Below, piece after piece: positions 34,874 to 48,300 of a stretch of DNA of 64,000 bases (position 1 is the first letter of the stretch; each line of letters starts with the position of its first letter). The notes below the pieces were generated by a model. It was given only the letters and a program-made list of their open reading frames with translations. It did not search any database and was not told the origin of the DNA. Source of the stretch: Neurospora tetraspora (Eukaryota; Ascomycota; Sordariomycetes; Sordariales; Sordariaceae). The translations under genes and the position numbers were made by a program. The stretch is from contig NW_026944383.1 of the NCBI RefSeq assembly GCF_033439725.1, positions 7,068,001 through 7,132,000 on the forward strand, written 5' to 3'.

Positions 34874-36010
34874 CCTAAACAGGGATGGTGAACCCGCTTG
34901 TTATAGCCTATTAGAATGGTCGTTCCGAACTCGGAAGGTGCGGCTTTCTGACTTCTCTTTGGCTTTGCGGCTTTGGACATGTGTTGCCGTCAACTCAACT
35001 GTTTCTCTTCTGACTTCATGGACATGCCATTCTAGTTTACCCATTCGTTGTACCGTTTGCGCCATGCCCAAGCCTCAAGGGTAGATACATAGATGAGGTG
35101 CCCGTTGGTGTCGTTGCCAGCCTAGCTCGGCGAGCTTGGCCTGGCCTTAAAAGGCATTCCAAAGGTTCAGGTCGGCGAGGTCGGGTAGGTACATGTGATA
35201 CCCATACATACTTTATATGTAGAGTACTGAAGATGGGGCAGGCCCGCTGGCAAGTGATCTGGATTCTGAGATACCTAGGTACTTACATACGTCTATGGTT
35301 GTGTACCCCCATGCCATACCATGCGGCATACCCCCTCGCCTCTCCTCCACCCTCATCTGCTCATCATCACTCGGCTCGCTAGTGAGCTCCGTTTCAGGGA
35401 GCTGTCCCCGGTCAATTTGAATTGTAAAAGGATAGAACGCCGAGTATATTCCCCCCTTCAGGGTAGTGGGCTTACTGCCCGAACCTAATCACTGTAGGAG
35501 GAGGACGCCACAGCAGATTGCTACAGGGCCAAGCTTTCAATAAGCGCACCGGGAAGGGAGTGATTGATTAAGCATGATTAAAATCCCCGATACGGGAAGA
35601 CGGGCGTCTGTGAAAAAAACGAATAGGCAAAAATGGTGTGGGGGAACATCTGTATGGGTTCCATACTTTGAGAGAAGATATCAGATCCAAATATGGGTCG
35701 AGTTTTGCATGCTTTGAAACAACAGCTGTTTGTGCTTTTTCATTCGTATAACCCGTAGATCTTGTCATCAAGACGTTCTTTCTAGTTAGACATGTTCCAC
35801 CAAGCAAAGTTTTCATTGTAGCTCCCAGTATTCTTCCCAGCTTGTCTCGTTATGTTCGTTGCCGAGATTCCCCCTGCAAAATCCCATTCAAAACCCAAAA
35901 TGTATACATGCATAATTTGTATATGAAACGAATACAATTGTCGGGTGGTCTCACGATCTGTCTCCTGGATCTTGTGTTTTTTCTTCTTTTTTCATTCTTG
36001 TTTTCGGCAT

Positions 36011-37365
36011 TTAGCTGCCGATCCGCTTCTGTTTGCACTTGTCGTGCAATAGATGCCCGTTTCTCGCAGTAGTCCTTGTGAACTCGGCGTGGCAGTTCGG
36101 ACATGTTGCCTTTGTCGCCTGTCCAGACTTCTCCCTCTGATGACGTAGAAGGTTGCTCAAGGTCGAGAACTGACGGCCGTTGCATCCATGTTCCCAGCAT
36201 TGCGGCTTCGGCCTGGGCTGCACGACTCGAACCTGCCCGGCGGTATCCTGAGGGCTACCTCCCATTGCTGGAGGTGAAACCGGGTACATGAGATTTGGGT
36301 CAGACATTGGGCGACTGTATGAAGTCTTGTTAGCACGGTTTTTCTGTTGACACCAGGATGGTATGGAGCAGAACTTACCCGTAGTGTGAGGGCAAGCTGG
36401 GAGTGGCCGATGCGGGATAACCATAATCGTTGATGTATGTTGGCGTGGGATATGGGTTATGATACATGTTGGTCTGACTGTGGTGGTGGTCTGAAAAAGG
36501 TGGCGAGAATTGCGCATGGTAATGTGTAGTGTGAGGTTCAGCCAGTAGCGAGACAGGGCCAGCACTTGTGTAGACAGGCATGCTAGGAGCGCCTGATGAC
36601 AAGACTGCCAACGAAGAAGGTGGTGAATAGACGCCAGATGAGGAGCTGCTTCCCGCCCTGCGACCCCTGAGATGCATTTTCGAATCACGCCGGGCTTGGT
36701 CTCGTTGCCTCTTGAGTTGGCATTGCTCTGCACTTAGTGATGTCCTGGGTTGGCTCGCCGTTCCGGACCTTGATCCTGTGAAGCTGCTATCTGACCCGTA
36801 TGAGCCGAGTTCGGGGCTTATGAGACCGGATCCTGAGTCCAAGACTGTTCGATTGTGAGCTGGTTTGTCCGATCAAGATCGTTTTTGGCTACTTACCTGG
36901 CCATGAAAAAGATGATCGTGAACCCATAGAGAAATTGGTGTCGTACTGTAAGGCGAGTGCACTAGGTGGGCTTCAGGTTAGTGTTGGATTTCACCGCCGA
37001 TAATTCGAGTTGTGTGAGCTATACCTCATGATTCTTGACGCTTCAGTTTCCGACAAGGGAGGATCGGGGGCCGGATAGGATTCAGATGCGAGACTGGTTC
37101 GAGGTAATTCTTCAACGTGGGTCCGGAAGAGATCGAGGTCGAAGCAGTTTGCGTCAAGGAGGTTTTGCGATCGGGCCGGGAAGAGTGACTGGTTTTGAGG
37201 GTTGCTATATGGAGCTGTCCCAAACAGTTGTTGACTTCCCAAAGACTCGACGGGTTGCAAACTCTGAATCAGCGTATCGGTTGAAGATGGGTTGTTTTCT
37301 TGATTCGAACTGGTCTTGTCTGAGTAAGCTTCGTCGAAACTCGAAGGTGAATATTGAAAGGCCAT
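36011..37365 (-). CDS. zinc-finger (C2H2-like) protein, putative transcription factor
   Basis: Four exons (37365-37025, 36961-36897, 36844-36379, 36314-36011) give 391 residues. Donors are GTATAG, GTAAGT and GTAAGT, with a CTAAC branch in the first intron and in-frame joins. The N-terminal two thirds are Ser/Pro/Gln/Tyr-rich and probably disordered, with a basic patch near [20 protein letters not shown]. At the C-terminus are two finger-like units. The first, CWEHGC then H349, has C-x4-C-x13-H spacing and no clear second His. The second, CPNC then H378, H381 and C384, has C-x2-C-x12-H spacing. This resembles fungal C2H2 regulators of morphogenesis, but I do not recognise the orthologue. It is preceded by 4.9 kb without genes. 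DNA binding is inferred. Confidence 0.8.
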
Positions 37366-39185
37366 TTTGGGATATTGAAGACAGAAACATAAGAAAGTTG
37401 AAAAGGTTATAAGCACCACATACGTTGTTGGCGATCCGATCTTCCTTGTAGTGTCGAAGCGAAGGCGTTGACGATGGTGGCCAAGATATCACGTAAGGAT
37501 CCGGAGTTAAGTGTTCGACTTATATGAGATGATCGACCGACTGGCGTCTTGTGGTGGACTTGACTTTAGCTTGATCGAAGTCTAGATTGCCAGATAGTTT
37601 GCGTTCTAAGTTTGGGAATGTAAAGAAGTCCCTCAGCCTCAACCCAGCATAGGGCATGGGCCGGGAGGAGGATGGCTTATAACTTTCGGGAGGCAGTACA
37701 TCCCCACAGTATCCCATGTGGGTACTCGAGGTTCATCCATGTAAGGCGAAGGGTGAAGCTCCTGAACACCCACACGAGCGTAGCTTAGCGCACAACAGAA
37801 GGAATTAGAGTATGAAAGCCAAAGGGACATGCATGAGTGGGTAGCCGGCCTGGCTTGAACCGTTCAGGAAGGCCTAGGGTCGGAGTCGGAGACAGGGCAA
37901 AAAAGAAAGACAGGGGCAGGGGCACCACAACAGGGGGATAAGGGCTAGAGGCTAGGGAGCATATGTAGGTACAGGGGTAGGTTGGTCAAGGGGACGGATG
38001 AACTCTGTTCTTGGGTGACTGAGGATACATAGTTTGTAGATAGAGGGTGTATACGCAGCAACATATACCACTTGGCCGCGAACCAATGCATACCCAGAGT
38101 CAATGAGACAGCCAGTAGTCAAGCGGAGGTTGTCAACGCCCTACTGGGGCTGGAGAGTGGATGTTCACTGGTACTGGTGAGCTCAATGCCAAATACTTGT
38201 ACATGGGAACGTACCACACCAACATCTCAAGATGAGGCACGTAGGTCAACTTTGTATGACATGATGTACATGGTACACGGAAATGCATGCTGAATTGGGA
38301 GACTAGTGAGGAAGCTGTGAATGGACACACAAGGAAAGGTACAGAGGATAGTTGTTGGATCCAGCCAACTTTGCGCTTCCACTGTCCATTATTATGAGCT
38401 TCCACCAAGGAGTTTCAGGAGGTAGGGGGGTTGTGAAAGAGAACATAAACGCATTCAAGGAGAGGAGATCCCAGCTGGAGTAAGGGTAGAGAGGCGTGGC
38501 GTGAGAGATGTAAAACGACCATGGTGTCCATATTAGGTTAATTCGTTTTCTGTCCCATAGGGCTTGATCAATGAGTGAGAACTAGCTGTGTACTAGCCAT
38601 TCGACTGTGCCATGTCGCCGTGATCTTCATCCACAGCAATCTAGAGTCGGATATCACAGCGGTGACAACCATACGCTCTAGACTGCGGACATTTTCGGGT
38701 CATGATGCGTAGACCGTGCCTCAAGCCTGGCCTGGAGAGAGCAACCCCATCCGCTGGCAGCCCACTTCGTGTAGTACAACAACACGATAGGTACCCGCGG
38801 CGGTGGTAGTGGCTAGAACCTAGAAGCGTGTCTAGGTCGTCTTGACCCCAACGAGCAACTCCCCGGCTACGTGGTATGAGGTGGGCGTGTGTATCCTGGC
38901 TAGGGCGCTCAGAGTTTGTCTGGTTGCCGGACTTCGGTGATAGTATGCAAAAGATGTGGGGCGTGTTCCAAACTTCCCAACGTTGATCGGATTCCCATAC
39001 AAAATCGACCCCTATTGTTGATATGCAGGAAATATGCAGTTGATCACACTACATATGGCTCAAAAGAGTCTTTCGAAAGCTTGGCACGTACCACGCTAGA
39101 CAGGCCCCCTTGTACGTGGCTTTTCAGCCTGCATAAGGCCTTGCAACTTCCTAAAAGGGAACGAAAAGTGCCAAGGCCCGTTGAT

Positions 39186-39216
39186 CCAAAAAAGCTAAGA
39201 ATCTCAGCTTTTTTGG
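39186..39216. repeat. perfect 11-bp stem hairpin
   Basis: CCAAAAAAGCT (39186-39196) and AGCTTTTTTGG (39206-39216) are exact reverse complements around a 9-nt loop. It lies about 50 bp left of the large foldback. Confidence 0.85.
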
Positions 39217-39268
39217 AGGGTTTGCCGTTGATCCGACTAAAAGAGATAACGAAAACTACCAAAACGAG

Positions 39269-39477
39269 CTCAATTTTGAAGCCATTCACAAATGGAGACA
39301 TGCATCTGGTTGCTGAAAAGCCGCTCTATAAAATAATATAGCGTACACTATCGTAGGACCGTCATTAGGACCACCGTTAAAAATCATCGGACGATAGTGC
39401 ACTCTATATCATTTTATAGAGCGGCTTTTCAGCAACCACATGGATGTCTCCATTTGTGAATGGCTTCAAAATTGAGC
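39269..39477. repeat. large foldback: two 86-bp inverted arms with 36-nt loop
   Basis: The arm 39269-39354 is the reverse complement of 39391-39477 with only a handful of mismatches, separated by 36 nt. Both arms share GCTGAAAAGCCGCTCTATAA and CATTCACAAATGGAGACAT on opposite strands. A transcript through it would form a long near-perfect hairpin. It could be a foldback or MITE-like element, or a precursor of small RNAs. No target duplication is obvious. Confidence 0.88.
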
Positions 39478-42248
39478 CCGTGATGGTCATTCCCAAAAGG
39501 ACCTCTTTGTCGGAGAATGAAAGAAAAGTTCCACCCACTGTAGCGCCAAGGTCTTGGCAAGAGGGTACAATTGGACCTGCAGCTTTTGGCTTTGTAACGC
39601 GCCCGTGGTTGAATGAAATTGGTTCTCGCACACCGGCCACCCACGTTGTCACTGATGGCCAGGTCAACAAAAGCAGCGGTCACTGATCTGAAATCTGCGT
39701 TTGCCCACAGGTTAGCTTGGACGAAGAATGAAATGAAGAACGGGGAAAGAGAAAGCATCGGTGCTGGTGGTTTGAGGTTTAGTCAACTAACGGGGCAGGA
39801 TTGCAGCAACGCTGACAGGGGGCAGATTTGGACACCAGGTCAAGCGAATCAACGGTGCCATGTGGACAACGACACAACACCTTCATCATCTTGGCCGTCC
39901 TTGCCTCTCTCGCGCATTCCCACCTTGGCCGCCGTCCTTTTTGCGGGGTTTTCTGTCTGCGTATCATGGGCAAGGTGTGAGTGGACCGTGGAAGTCATGA
40001 AGATGGCCTCAATGAGCATTGATGATATGACAGCTTCGCGGCGCAACAAGGCAAGCTCTCCAGTGGAAGAAAGAAAGTATCGGCTGGTGTCCATGACACC
40101 TCAAACGGCCTGCCCGGAGTGTGGGCTAATAAAAGACGTGAAGACAGCTTCACTTGAGTTGAGAAAGACGGATATGCTCCTAAAAGGGTCCTTGCCTCGT
40201 CCACAGTGGTCGACTTCATGGAAAAACACCGTGACTGGACGGGGACAAGGTCGATTCCAGAGAGCGACTAGGCAGCAGCAAAAGTGACAAAAGTTTGATG
40301 AGATGACGGGAGAAGGGCTGGGTCTCATTGTGACTGGTCATTAGACGACCAGACGATGATCCGCGCGCCTGTTTCGTCGTCGGGAAGGTGTAGAGGCGTA
40401 GGCGCAGGCCAGGCCGCCACTTTCCGCAAGGCTCACTCACATGTTCTGTTGGTTCGACTGCTTGGCGTTCGCTCTTTCTTTTCATTCGCTTGAGATCCAC
40501 AATGCTGTCAATATCTGCACTGATTTGCCCTAGCGCAGTGGGGCACATGCGGGGAGAGTTCGACGTACTTGTATGTACCTGGGTACCTCCATTTTCTCAG
40601 TGCAACCGCGCGACCTTCTTCCTCTCTTCCAAATCTTCCGCTTCCACTGCATGCGAATACAAACAAAACCTGGAACTCGTTCAACCGCCTCCACGAGCTG
40701 CTGTTTACAATATGGATGCCGCCAAGAACCATGGTTTATTCAACTCAGGCAGGGTTGTATCCGGTACCGCTCAACCTCAAGGTGGCTATGACTTCATTTC
40801 CCATGATCTTTGAACCAGATCTTCCAAAGTGTCCTCGAAGCTGTAACAATGTTCTCGTAGGATGGCCTGGGAAGTCCTCTACGGGGCTATAAATCAAGCC
40901 AGTTCAATACTCGTCGAGCCGGGCTTCATCAGAAGTCTTTGATCGAACAGCTTCGCGTCACCACGGGCTCGCTCGCTGGTTTCCAGTGAACACTCCACAA
41001 TGGCGTTGGAGTCCCACCCGCGGAACATGGAGATACCGGGAACATGGGACCTAGGACTGCCCTGAGAGTGGACACCACCGCCAACATCACATCAACAACC
41101 GGTACGCATCAATTTCCACATGTCCTTCAAGAGACCCTCTATCACGATCTATCTGCCCAGAAGTTTGACAGGCATTACAGGCACCGGGAGGCTTGACGTG
41201 CAGAGTGATATGTTGAGCCTCCTGCAAGCGCCATCATTTGTCGAATGTCTCGTCCAGCTGGTGGTGTCCAACCCCAGATATCAACAGAGATCCCGGTGTA
41301 TTGAAGGCACAGTTCGACCAACAGCCAACAAGCACACGCGCTAGACGCTAGATCACGGAGATGATTTTGACCTGCCTCCATATCATTGGACCAAAAGTCC
41401 TGGGCTGATGTTATAGAATCACTCTTACGCATGGTGAGCGCGGCTGTTGCTTGCGTTGCTACCCCTGGTTTAGTCAACTCACAGCTCTATTAGGCATACG
41501 GTCAGGTAAGGAGATTGTGTGATTGTGTTCTTGGACCTACCGATAAGGTACTACGGCTAGAAATATTGGGTACTGCTCTGAAGTCTGACACGTCTCTTTA
41601 CTGATCAGTAATCACAGGAGATGCCGTTGTGGCGAGATCATCCATCTTGCGCCTACGTATTACCGGTTTCCAGTCGGACGATGACGGCTACAATCTACCG
41701 AGTGGTAATCAACAACTGATAAGGACAGGAGGCTACGCTGTTCGTCCACATATCTGATCCAGAAACCTCAATTCAGCCCGAGGCTATGAATCTGCTACAT
41801 GGAAAGTCAGTTTTGTTTGCGCACGGCTGCAATTAAGGTCCACCACCACAAGTTTCTCAACCACCCCTTTCCTTTCCTGGAGCAGCCACTCTGATCGGAA
41901 ACTTTTTGACCACACAGACCTACCCTCGAGCTACCCTGGGTCCAGCAAGGAGTGTTCTCGATGAAGTAACCAGGGCACAGCTTCAAGTTTACTGCAGACA
42001 GCCGGCTAGTCATCACCTGGGCAAATACCCCTTGCTTGCAACGCAATATCACTGCTCACAACCAAGCACAAGCTCTCCTATCGCGACGTCTGGAGAGAAA
42101 AGTAACCTTGGTCACGGCTGTGAGGATGAACACGAAGAGTGTCTATAATTCACAGTACATAGCGTAAACGCATTAGACTGTGGGCGGCTAATTGTTCAAT
42201 CACAGATGCCCCAGCTTCCGGTGCCCTGCCCCGCTGCCAAAAGGAAAC

Positions 42249-42382
42249 TAAAAACCCAAAAACCAGGGGTTGGATAAAAGAGTGATTGATTGTCTGAAGA
42301 GAAAAAGAAGAGGAGAAGCCTCTGTCCCTGAAATCTAACCTAAAATAGAAAGAAAAAGTGGGCCCTACAAAAGTAGGTTTTA
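42249..42382 (-). repeat. left LTR (3' LTR) of the gypsy-like element
   Basis: 134 bp, same length as the right copy, with only a few transitions between them. It directly follows the GAAAC target duplication. Confidence 0.9.
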
Positions 42383-45300
42383 GAATCCCCCAGTATAATT
42401 CGTGCTTCGTTCTCAAAGCATCCTACAAAAACTACAAACCCCAAAACCTTTAAACGCTATCGTAAAATCTAGGTACAAAGTCTAAATTCTAACGTTACCT
42501 TTCACTCGCTTCTCACTTTATATTAATCTTTAAATTCCCTTCAGCTTTCAACTTTTCCAATAATTCTTCGTCTCCTTTATTCTTTTCCTTAATTATATAC
42601 TAATCTAATCTTCCCTAATACAATTTGAAGTAATTGGCATGTAGCTTCTTCCGCTTTATTATCTTCCTTATATATTTTATAATATAATTCTATAATATAA
42701 CCTTATTTACAATTTCGTAGAGTTTAATCCAAATTAGTTCGAATTTTAACTTTTCGCTCCTATTTTTATTACGGACTTCCTATATTTATTAACCGATTTC
42801 AAATTCTAAATATCTTAAACTCTAACTAGAATTTTCTAAAGTTCTTTTCATTAAATAATTTCCGATTTATATAATTTCTTCTTCCCTCTCCGCGAATGTT
42901 ATTATTATTTAATCGAAGTACTCGATATTATCCTAATCTAAAATCGTTTTATTAATATTTTTTAAATTTTCTATTTCCTTAATTACCTTATTAGTAAATC
43001 CGACTTTTCATAGAGTAAAGCTTAAAAATATTTAAATTAGGGATACACCCAAATTATTTATATATCTAGTATTTATATTCAGAATTAAATTTAATAATAT
43101 TACTAATTATATTTCTAATATCTTACTTTATTTTTTAATTATTTACTTACGTATCTAAACTACTACTAACCCAACGCTCTTTTCATTCCTCTTAATATTT
43201 TTCAAACTATTGACCGGTCCGAAGAATATTTAAGTCCTATAGTTTTCGATAATTTATTATAAGAATTTATTCGAAAAATATATTCTATTATTGTTATATA
43301 TCTAATCTAACTACCTAAAAATTACGAATTAAATTATCAGAGCAATTATTACTTCGTATATTATTACTTCCCTTGATACTTTTACGAAGATAAACCTTAA
43401 CAAATAATTTACCCTTACTAAAATATATCGTGACCTATCCGTCCCTAGTAGGTTGAGGAGCTCTATAAAATCTATTCCGAATATCGTTATAAATTGGAAT
43501 ACGATAATTAATTTCGGTAGTATTAGTCCTTTCTTATAAGAGTATTATTAATATATTTTATAACATTTATAATATTTTATAATATCGGAAGCTCTTTTTA
43601 GCTATTAGAATTTACTACGGATTTTTTTCGTTATTATTATTTTTATATAGTAATTATAAATATCGTAAACCCATTTTAAAATTCGCTTCTAATCTTCCAA
43701 TTTAATATATAATACCTATATTTTATCGACGTCGAATTTTATTAGTTTATTCCCCTAGATAGTAAATTAAATTCCTCTAGCTTTAATGTTCCTTCTTTAT
43801 ATAGTATTTAAATAAGTAAGTGAATCTTCTCCATTTATTAACTATAGAATAATATTTTAATACTATTCTCTTACTATAGTATATACTATTATTATTTTAT
43901 TTATTTACTCTTTTATTATTAGACTTTTAAAAGCGATTTAGGGCTTTATTTTATTAAGTTCCGCTACTCTTACTATATTACGTATAGATTTATACTAGTT
44001 AGATCGGCCGATTTCTTTTTTAGGAAGTCTTTATATCTCTTGTATTAATTAGGAAAAGCTATTTATAATTTGAATAACTTTGTCGGTATTTGGTCAGTAG
44101 TAAAATTTGAAGTCGAATTCTAATAAGGTATCGATCTACTTCGTAATTTTAGAATATATAGTCGATATATTTCCTATAGTCCGTATAATTAATTCGTAGT
44201 CTATGTAGATATAAATATAGTGTTTTAATAATTTTATAAACTATTGAATTTCCTTTAAAGCCCGTACAATTATTAGTATTTTTCTTTTTAAATTAGAATA
44301 ATTTATTTCGGTTTCTATTAGTATAAATGATATAAAAGAATTGATTTCAATATTTGATTAGTATTTCTTTATCGAATATTCTTTAATTAGATCGTTTCCT
44401 TATATTTAGAATATTATTACTCCTAATCCCATTGCCAAAATATTTATAATTATATAGATAGCTTTCTTAAATTTTATTTTGTAAACTATATTTTTTTTTA
44501 TTACTTCGCAAAATTATTCCGCTATTTTTGATTATCTTTTCAATTAGTATAATACTATTCTTTTGTTCTAATTTTTTTATTAATTTATTTCTTATCGGCG
44601 TTACCATTCCTACGGCTTTAAAGAAAGTTTTTTTTTAGAATTCTTATTAAGTCCGCCCTTCCGAGAATATACTTCCGTAAAAACAATATTAAATACATTA
44701 ATTTTTAAATTTCTTCCTAATCCCTTAATAAAATCTTTAATTATCGTTCTAACTATTTTCGCAATTGGACTTTATACCTTTCTACTGGTACGATTATTCC
44801 GTCTTTAATTTAAAATCCTAAATTTAGAGTATCTTCTATAAAAAGTTCTATCTTATTATTAGAGAGGGGAATAGGGCCGAATTTGATTTTTGGAAAAAAT
44901 TAATACACTAAGAAGAAGAAGTAAATTTAGAAATCTATATTTACTATATAATAGTCATCTATATATATTAATATTAATATTCTAGTATTATTATTATATC
45001 TGAATAAAGAAGGTTCTACTAGGAAAAAGTCACCGTCCATTAATATCGTATCGTTTTTAATCTTCGGAGGGTATTTAGATAGTATCTAATGGTATTATTT
45101 ATTATAATTAAATTTAATAGTCTTTTTAAAAAGTTTTTTAGAGCTATAGTATTTATATCTATTATCCTTCAGAATAATCCGAGGTAAGTGAATTCTAAAT
45201 ACGAAATTTCTTAATGTTATATATATTATTATTAAATTCTTTAGGCTTTATCATATTTTGTTATAATAAAATAATTTAAGCGGAGTTTATATTCCCGTTG

Positions 45301-48300
45301 TATATTAATAGCCGTTTTTTATTAGTATAGCCTAACATTTATATTTTACATCGGATTTCAATATTACCTTTATTCTCCTAATTAATAAATCGTCCGCCAA
45401 TATTTCAATATTATAACATAAATAACCTAATTTAATAGTATATACGTTAACGGGTTGAAAATAATATATAATTCGACGGTCTATACAATTTTTTACATTT
45501 AATTTAAAAGGGAATAAAGTATTAACTATATAAGGTAATTCGTATTGAAAAATAATTATTACTTCCTCTATTTACGCAAAGACTTTATAAGCGAAATCTT
45601 TTAAATCCTTTAAATATTTCTTTAGCAGGAAGATAAATAGATCGGAATCTAATATTAAATTTATTAAATATTTAATAACATTAGTAATTTTAAATCATTT
45701 AAATTTAAAGCGAAAAATCCTTCTAAATAAAATAAAGTGTTTTAATTAATTTTAATTTAATTTGAAAATCGACTTACTTTCCTAATTTGATTCCGATTTT
45801 TTCCTACTAGGAATCAATAGTATCTATATTAAATAATAGAATTTGCTTTTTTATTGGGAATTCTAGAATGGTAAAGGGATCTCCCCTCGGATTCGAAAAT
45901 CTTATATAAATTCCGGTTTTACCAAATATTATATTAATATTCGCTTTCATACTTCTATTCTAATATAATATAATAAGTTATAAAATTAAAGGTTATAAAA
46001 ATCGTTTCACTTTCGTGTTCGGGATATTCGTTTTTTATTATTTAATACTTAATATATTAGATTCTATACATGCCGAATATTCTTCCAATATAAATTAATA
46101 CTATTTAATATAGCGGAGTAACTTTATTAATAGAAATTCTAGGAAATCTTTATAAAAAGTTAAAGATTTCTATATTGTATTGGCCATTATTAAATTTTCT
46201 ATTAATAAAGATTTATAAAATCTAGTAATAGTTTCCGCTAGTTCCCGTTCTAAAGAAGAAAATTTAATTATAAAATCAAATAGTATAAGTATTACTTTTA
46301 AGAATCCGAATCTTATTTGAAAAGGGATATTACTATATAGAAATTATATTGTAGTAATATTATTAGTTGGCTTTCCGTTATATATATTATTAAGAATTTA
46401 TAGATAGTGCTTTTTGATAGTTTGAGAGGTTTTCTCGAGCCGAATTATTTATTAAAATTTAAAATATTATATTATTAATAAGGGAGGAATTTTTAAAATA
46501 AAAAACTTTTTACTAATTAATTGTACTTTATGATAAAATAATTATATTATTCGAAGTTTTTTTACTTCTATTAAAGAAATTTCGTTAGGTAGAGAGTCGA
46601 TATTCATAAATTTATTAATATTGTTCTAAATTTTATTAAAGAGCAGTATTGAAGGAAATAAATTGAAAAATTCTAAATTAATTAGTTACTTAGTATCTGA
46701 TCTGGCATGATCGGGTTGGGACTTACCTATTAAACTATATCGTTTTCCGATAGCTTAATAAAATTATTGAGTTTTATAATATTTACTAAGTAAATTAATT
46801 CCCTGTCTTCTAATTCCATTTTCTTAATTTCTATTATTTTAAATATTTCTCTTAAAAGTATATTTAATAGTATTACTTTATACCCTAACTCTTTATAATA
46901 TATCCGAAATAATATTATACTTTCCGCTCTCGCTTTATTTTTTAATATTAATATTTTTTCCGTTTAACTTTAAATTATCTATATCCTTAAAAATTATTTT
47001 TAAGAAAATACAAAATTATAATTACTTCTATTACTATATATTATTACGATTATTCTTACACAAATATTTTTTACTTTTACTTCTACATGTATATAATTAT
47101 TTATATAATTCGTAGAACTATTAACTAATTATACTATTTATAGAGTAAGTAACCTTTATAGAACTAATCCTAATTCTTTAGTAAATTCCGGCGTAATATA
47201 TTCGATTATTACCCCCGAACTTAATATTATATAATTTATTTCTATTCTATCTACTTTACTAACTATAAAATTATACTAAATTTTACTATATTCTTCCAAA
47301 ATTTAAAATTTAACGCTTTCCTTTCTTTCTTTTTAACTTTAATTCCATCAATTTTATAAATATTCCCGATACTCCTTTCTTCTTTTTCGGCTTCCTATTA
47401 CTATATTCTATAATCGTTATTACTTTTATAAAATCTACCTTAATCTGGAATACTATATTAAAAGTTTATAATAAATTTACCTCTACCGAAATTTCAACTA
47501 TTATTTTCATAATATTAAATAGTTTTACGCCTTACTATTCTATTACTTTTATATAAAATTTTAACCTCCGTTTTTCGATTTTATTTAAAATAGTTACCGC
47601 TTTCGGATTAAATTCTTTAATAACTTTCTTTATCTTAGGCAATACTTTCGGAAATTTAATTTCGATTATATATTTTCTATTTTTTTCCTTTTTTTACTCC
47701 TCTATCCTTTTACTTTCCGCTCTAAATTTTATCTTCTAAAACTCTACCTCTCTTACATTTTCTTCCTTTTCCTTAAATTTTACTTCTTTTTCGAGGTTTG
47801 CCTTATCAGTTTCTATCTAATCTTCTTTAATATTTAATTCTTTATTAGGTAGATATAATTTTAATAATTTTAAACTTTTAAAATTTCTGAAACTTTATTT
47901 TATTTACTTTGTACGTGTCTTTTTATTTTTCTAATTTATTATTAATTTACGGATCTTCGATTTCCTAATTTTACTTTTAGGGATATTTATTCCCTTTATT
48001 ACCTCTAAATTACGGATTTAGAATAATATATTTTTTATAATTTAGTATATATCGTTCTAATCGATCGGTAGAATTAAAGATTTTTACGTTACTTCTATAA
48101 TATTAACGCTTATTATTAGGGATTAGTTCCGAATATAATTTTTGTTATACCTTTTATTTTAAATACATAACCGTTTTTTAATATTAGTATTAAATTATTC
48201 CTTTGAAATTTATAATTTTTAATATTTCTAATTAGAATAATCTCCTTCAATAATCCCGTAATTATTGTACTACTCAATAGTTCTACGAATTTCCGTCCGC

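Larger units (their letters stand above)
29194..36010. other. 6.8-kb gene-free region
   Basis: After the tRNA terminator I see no protein gene. Frames reach at most about 160 codons and overlap on both strands. Visible structure: a (GTAC)n microsatellite at 29526-29555, imperfect repeats of CCCTTGGA around 29925-29985, a GGACCCC/GGGGTCC hairpin at 33665-33680 and a (TG)n tract at 34848-34873. It may contain non-coding RNA genes. No transcription evidence is visible. Confidence 0.5.
37366..42243. other. 4.9-kb gene-free region upstream of the zinc-finger gene
   Basis: Upstream of the minus-strand zinc-finger gene, so it may hold its promoter and long leader. Frames of up to 224 codons (39613-40287) have no recognisable domain. 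It contains the foldback at 39269-39477 and a perfect small hairpin at 39186-39216. The retrotransposon target duplication begins at 42244. Confidence 0.5.

Noticed and set aside
39613-40287. 224-codon open frame (plus)
   Set aside because: No recognisable domain, overlapping frames on the other strand over the same stretch, and an amino-acid mix like random translation.
44900-45000. Possible Ty1/copia assignment of the LTR element from the YIDD context
   Set aside because: The RNase H remnant downstream of the RT resembles the gypsy type, and enough room is left for an integrase after it, so Ty3/gypsy is preferred.
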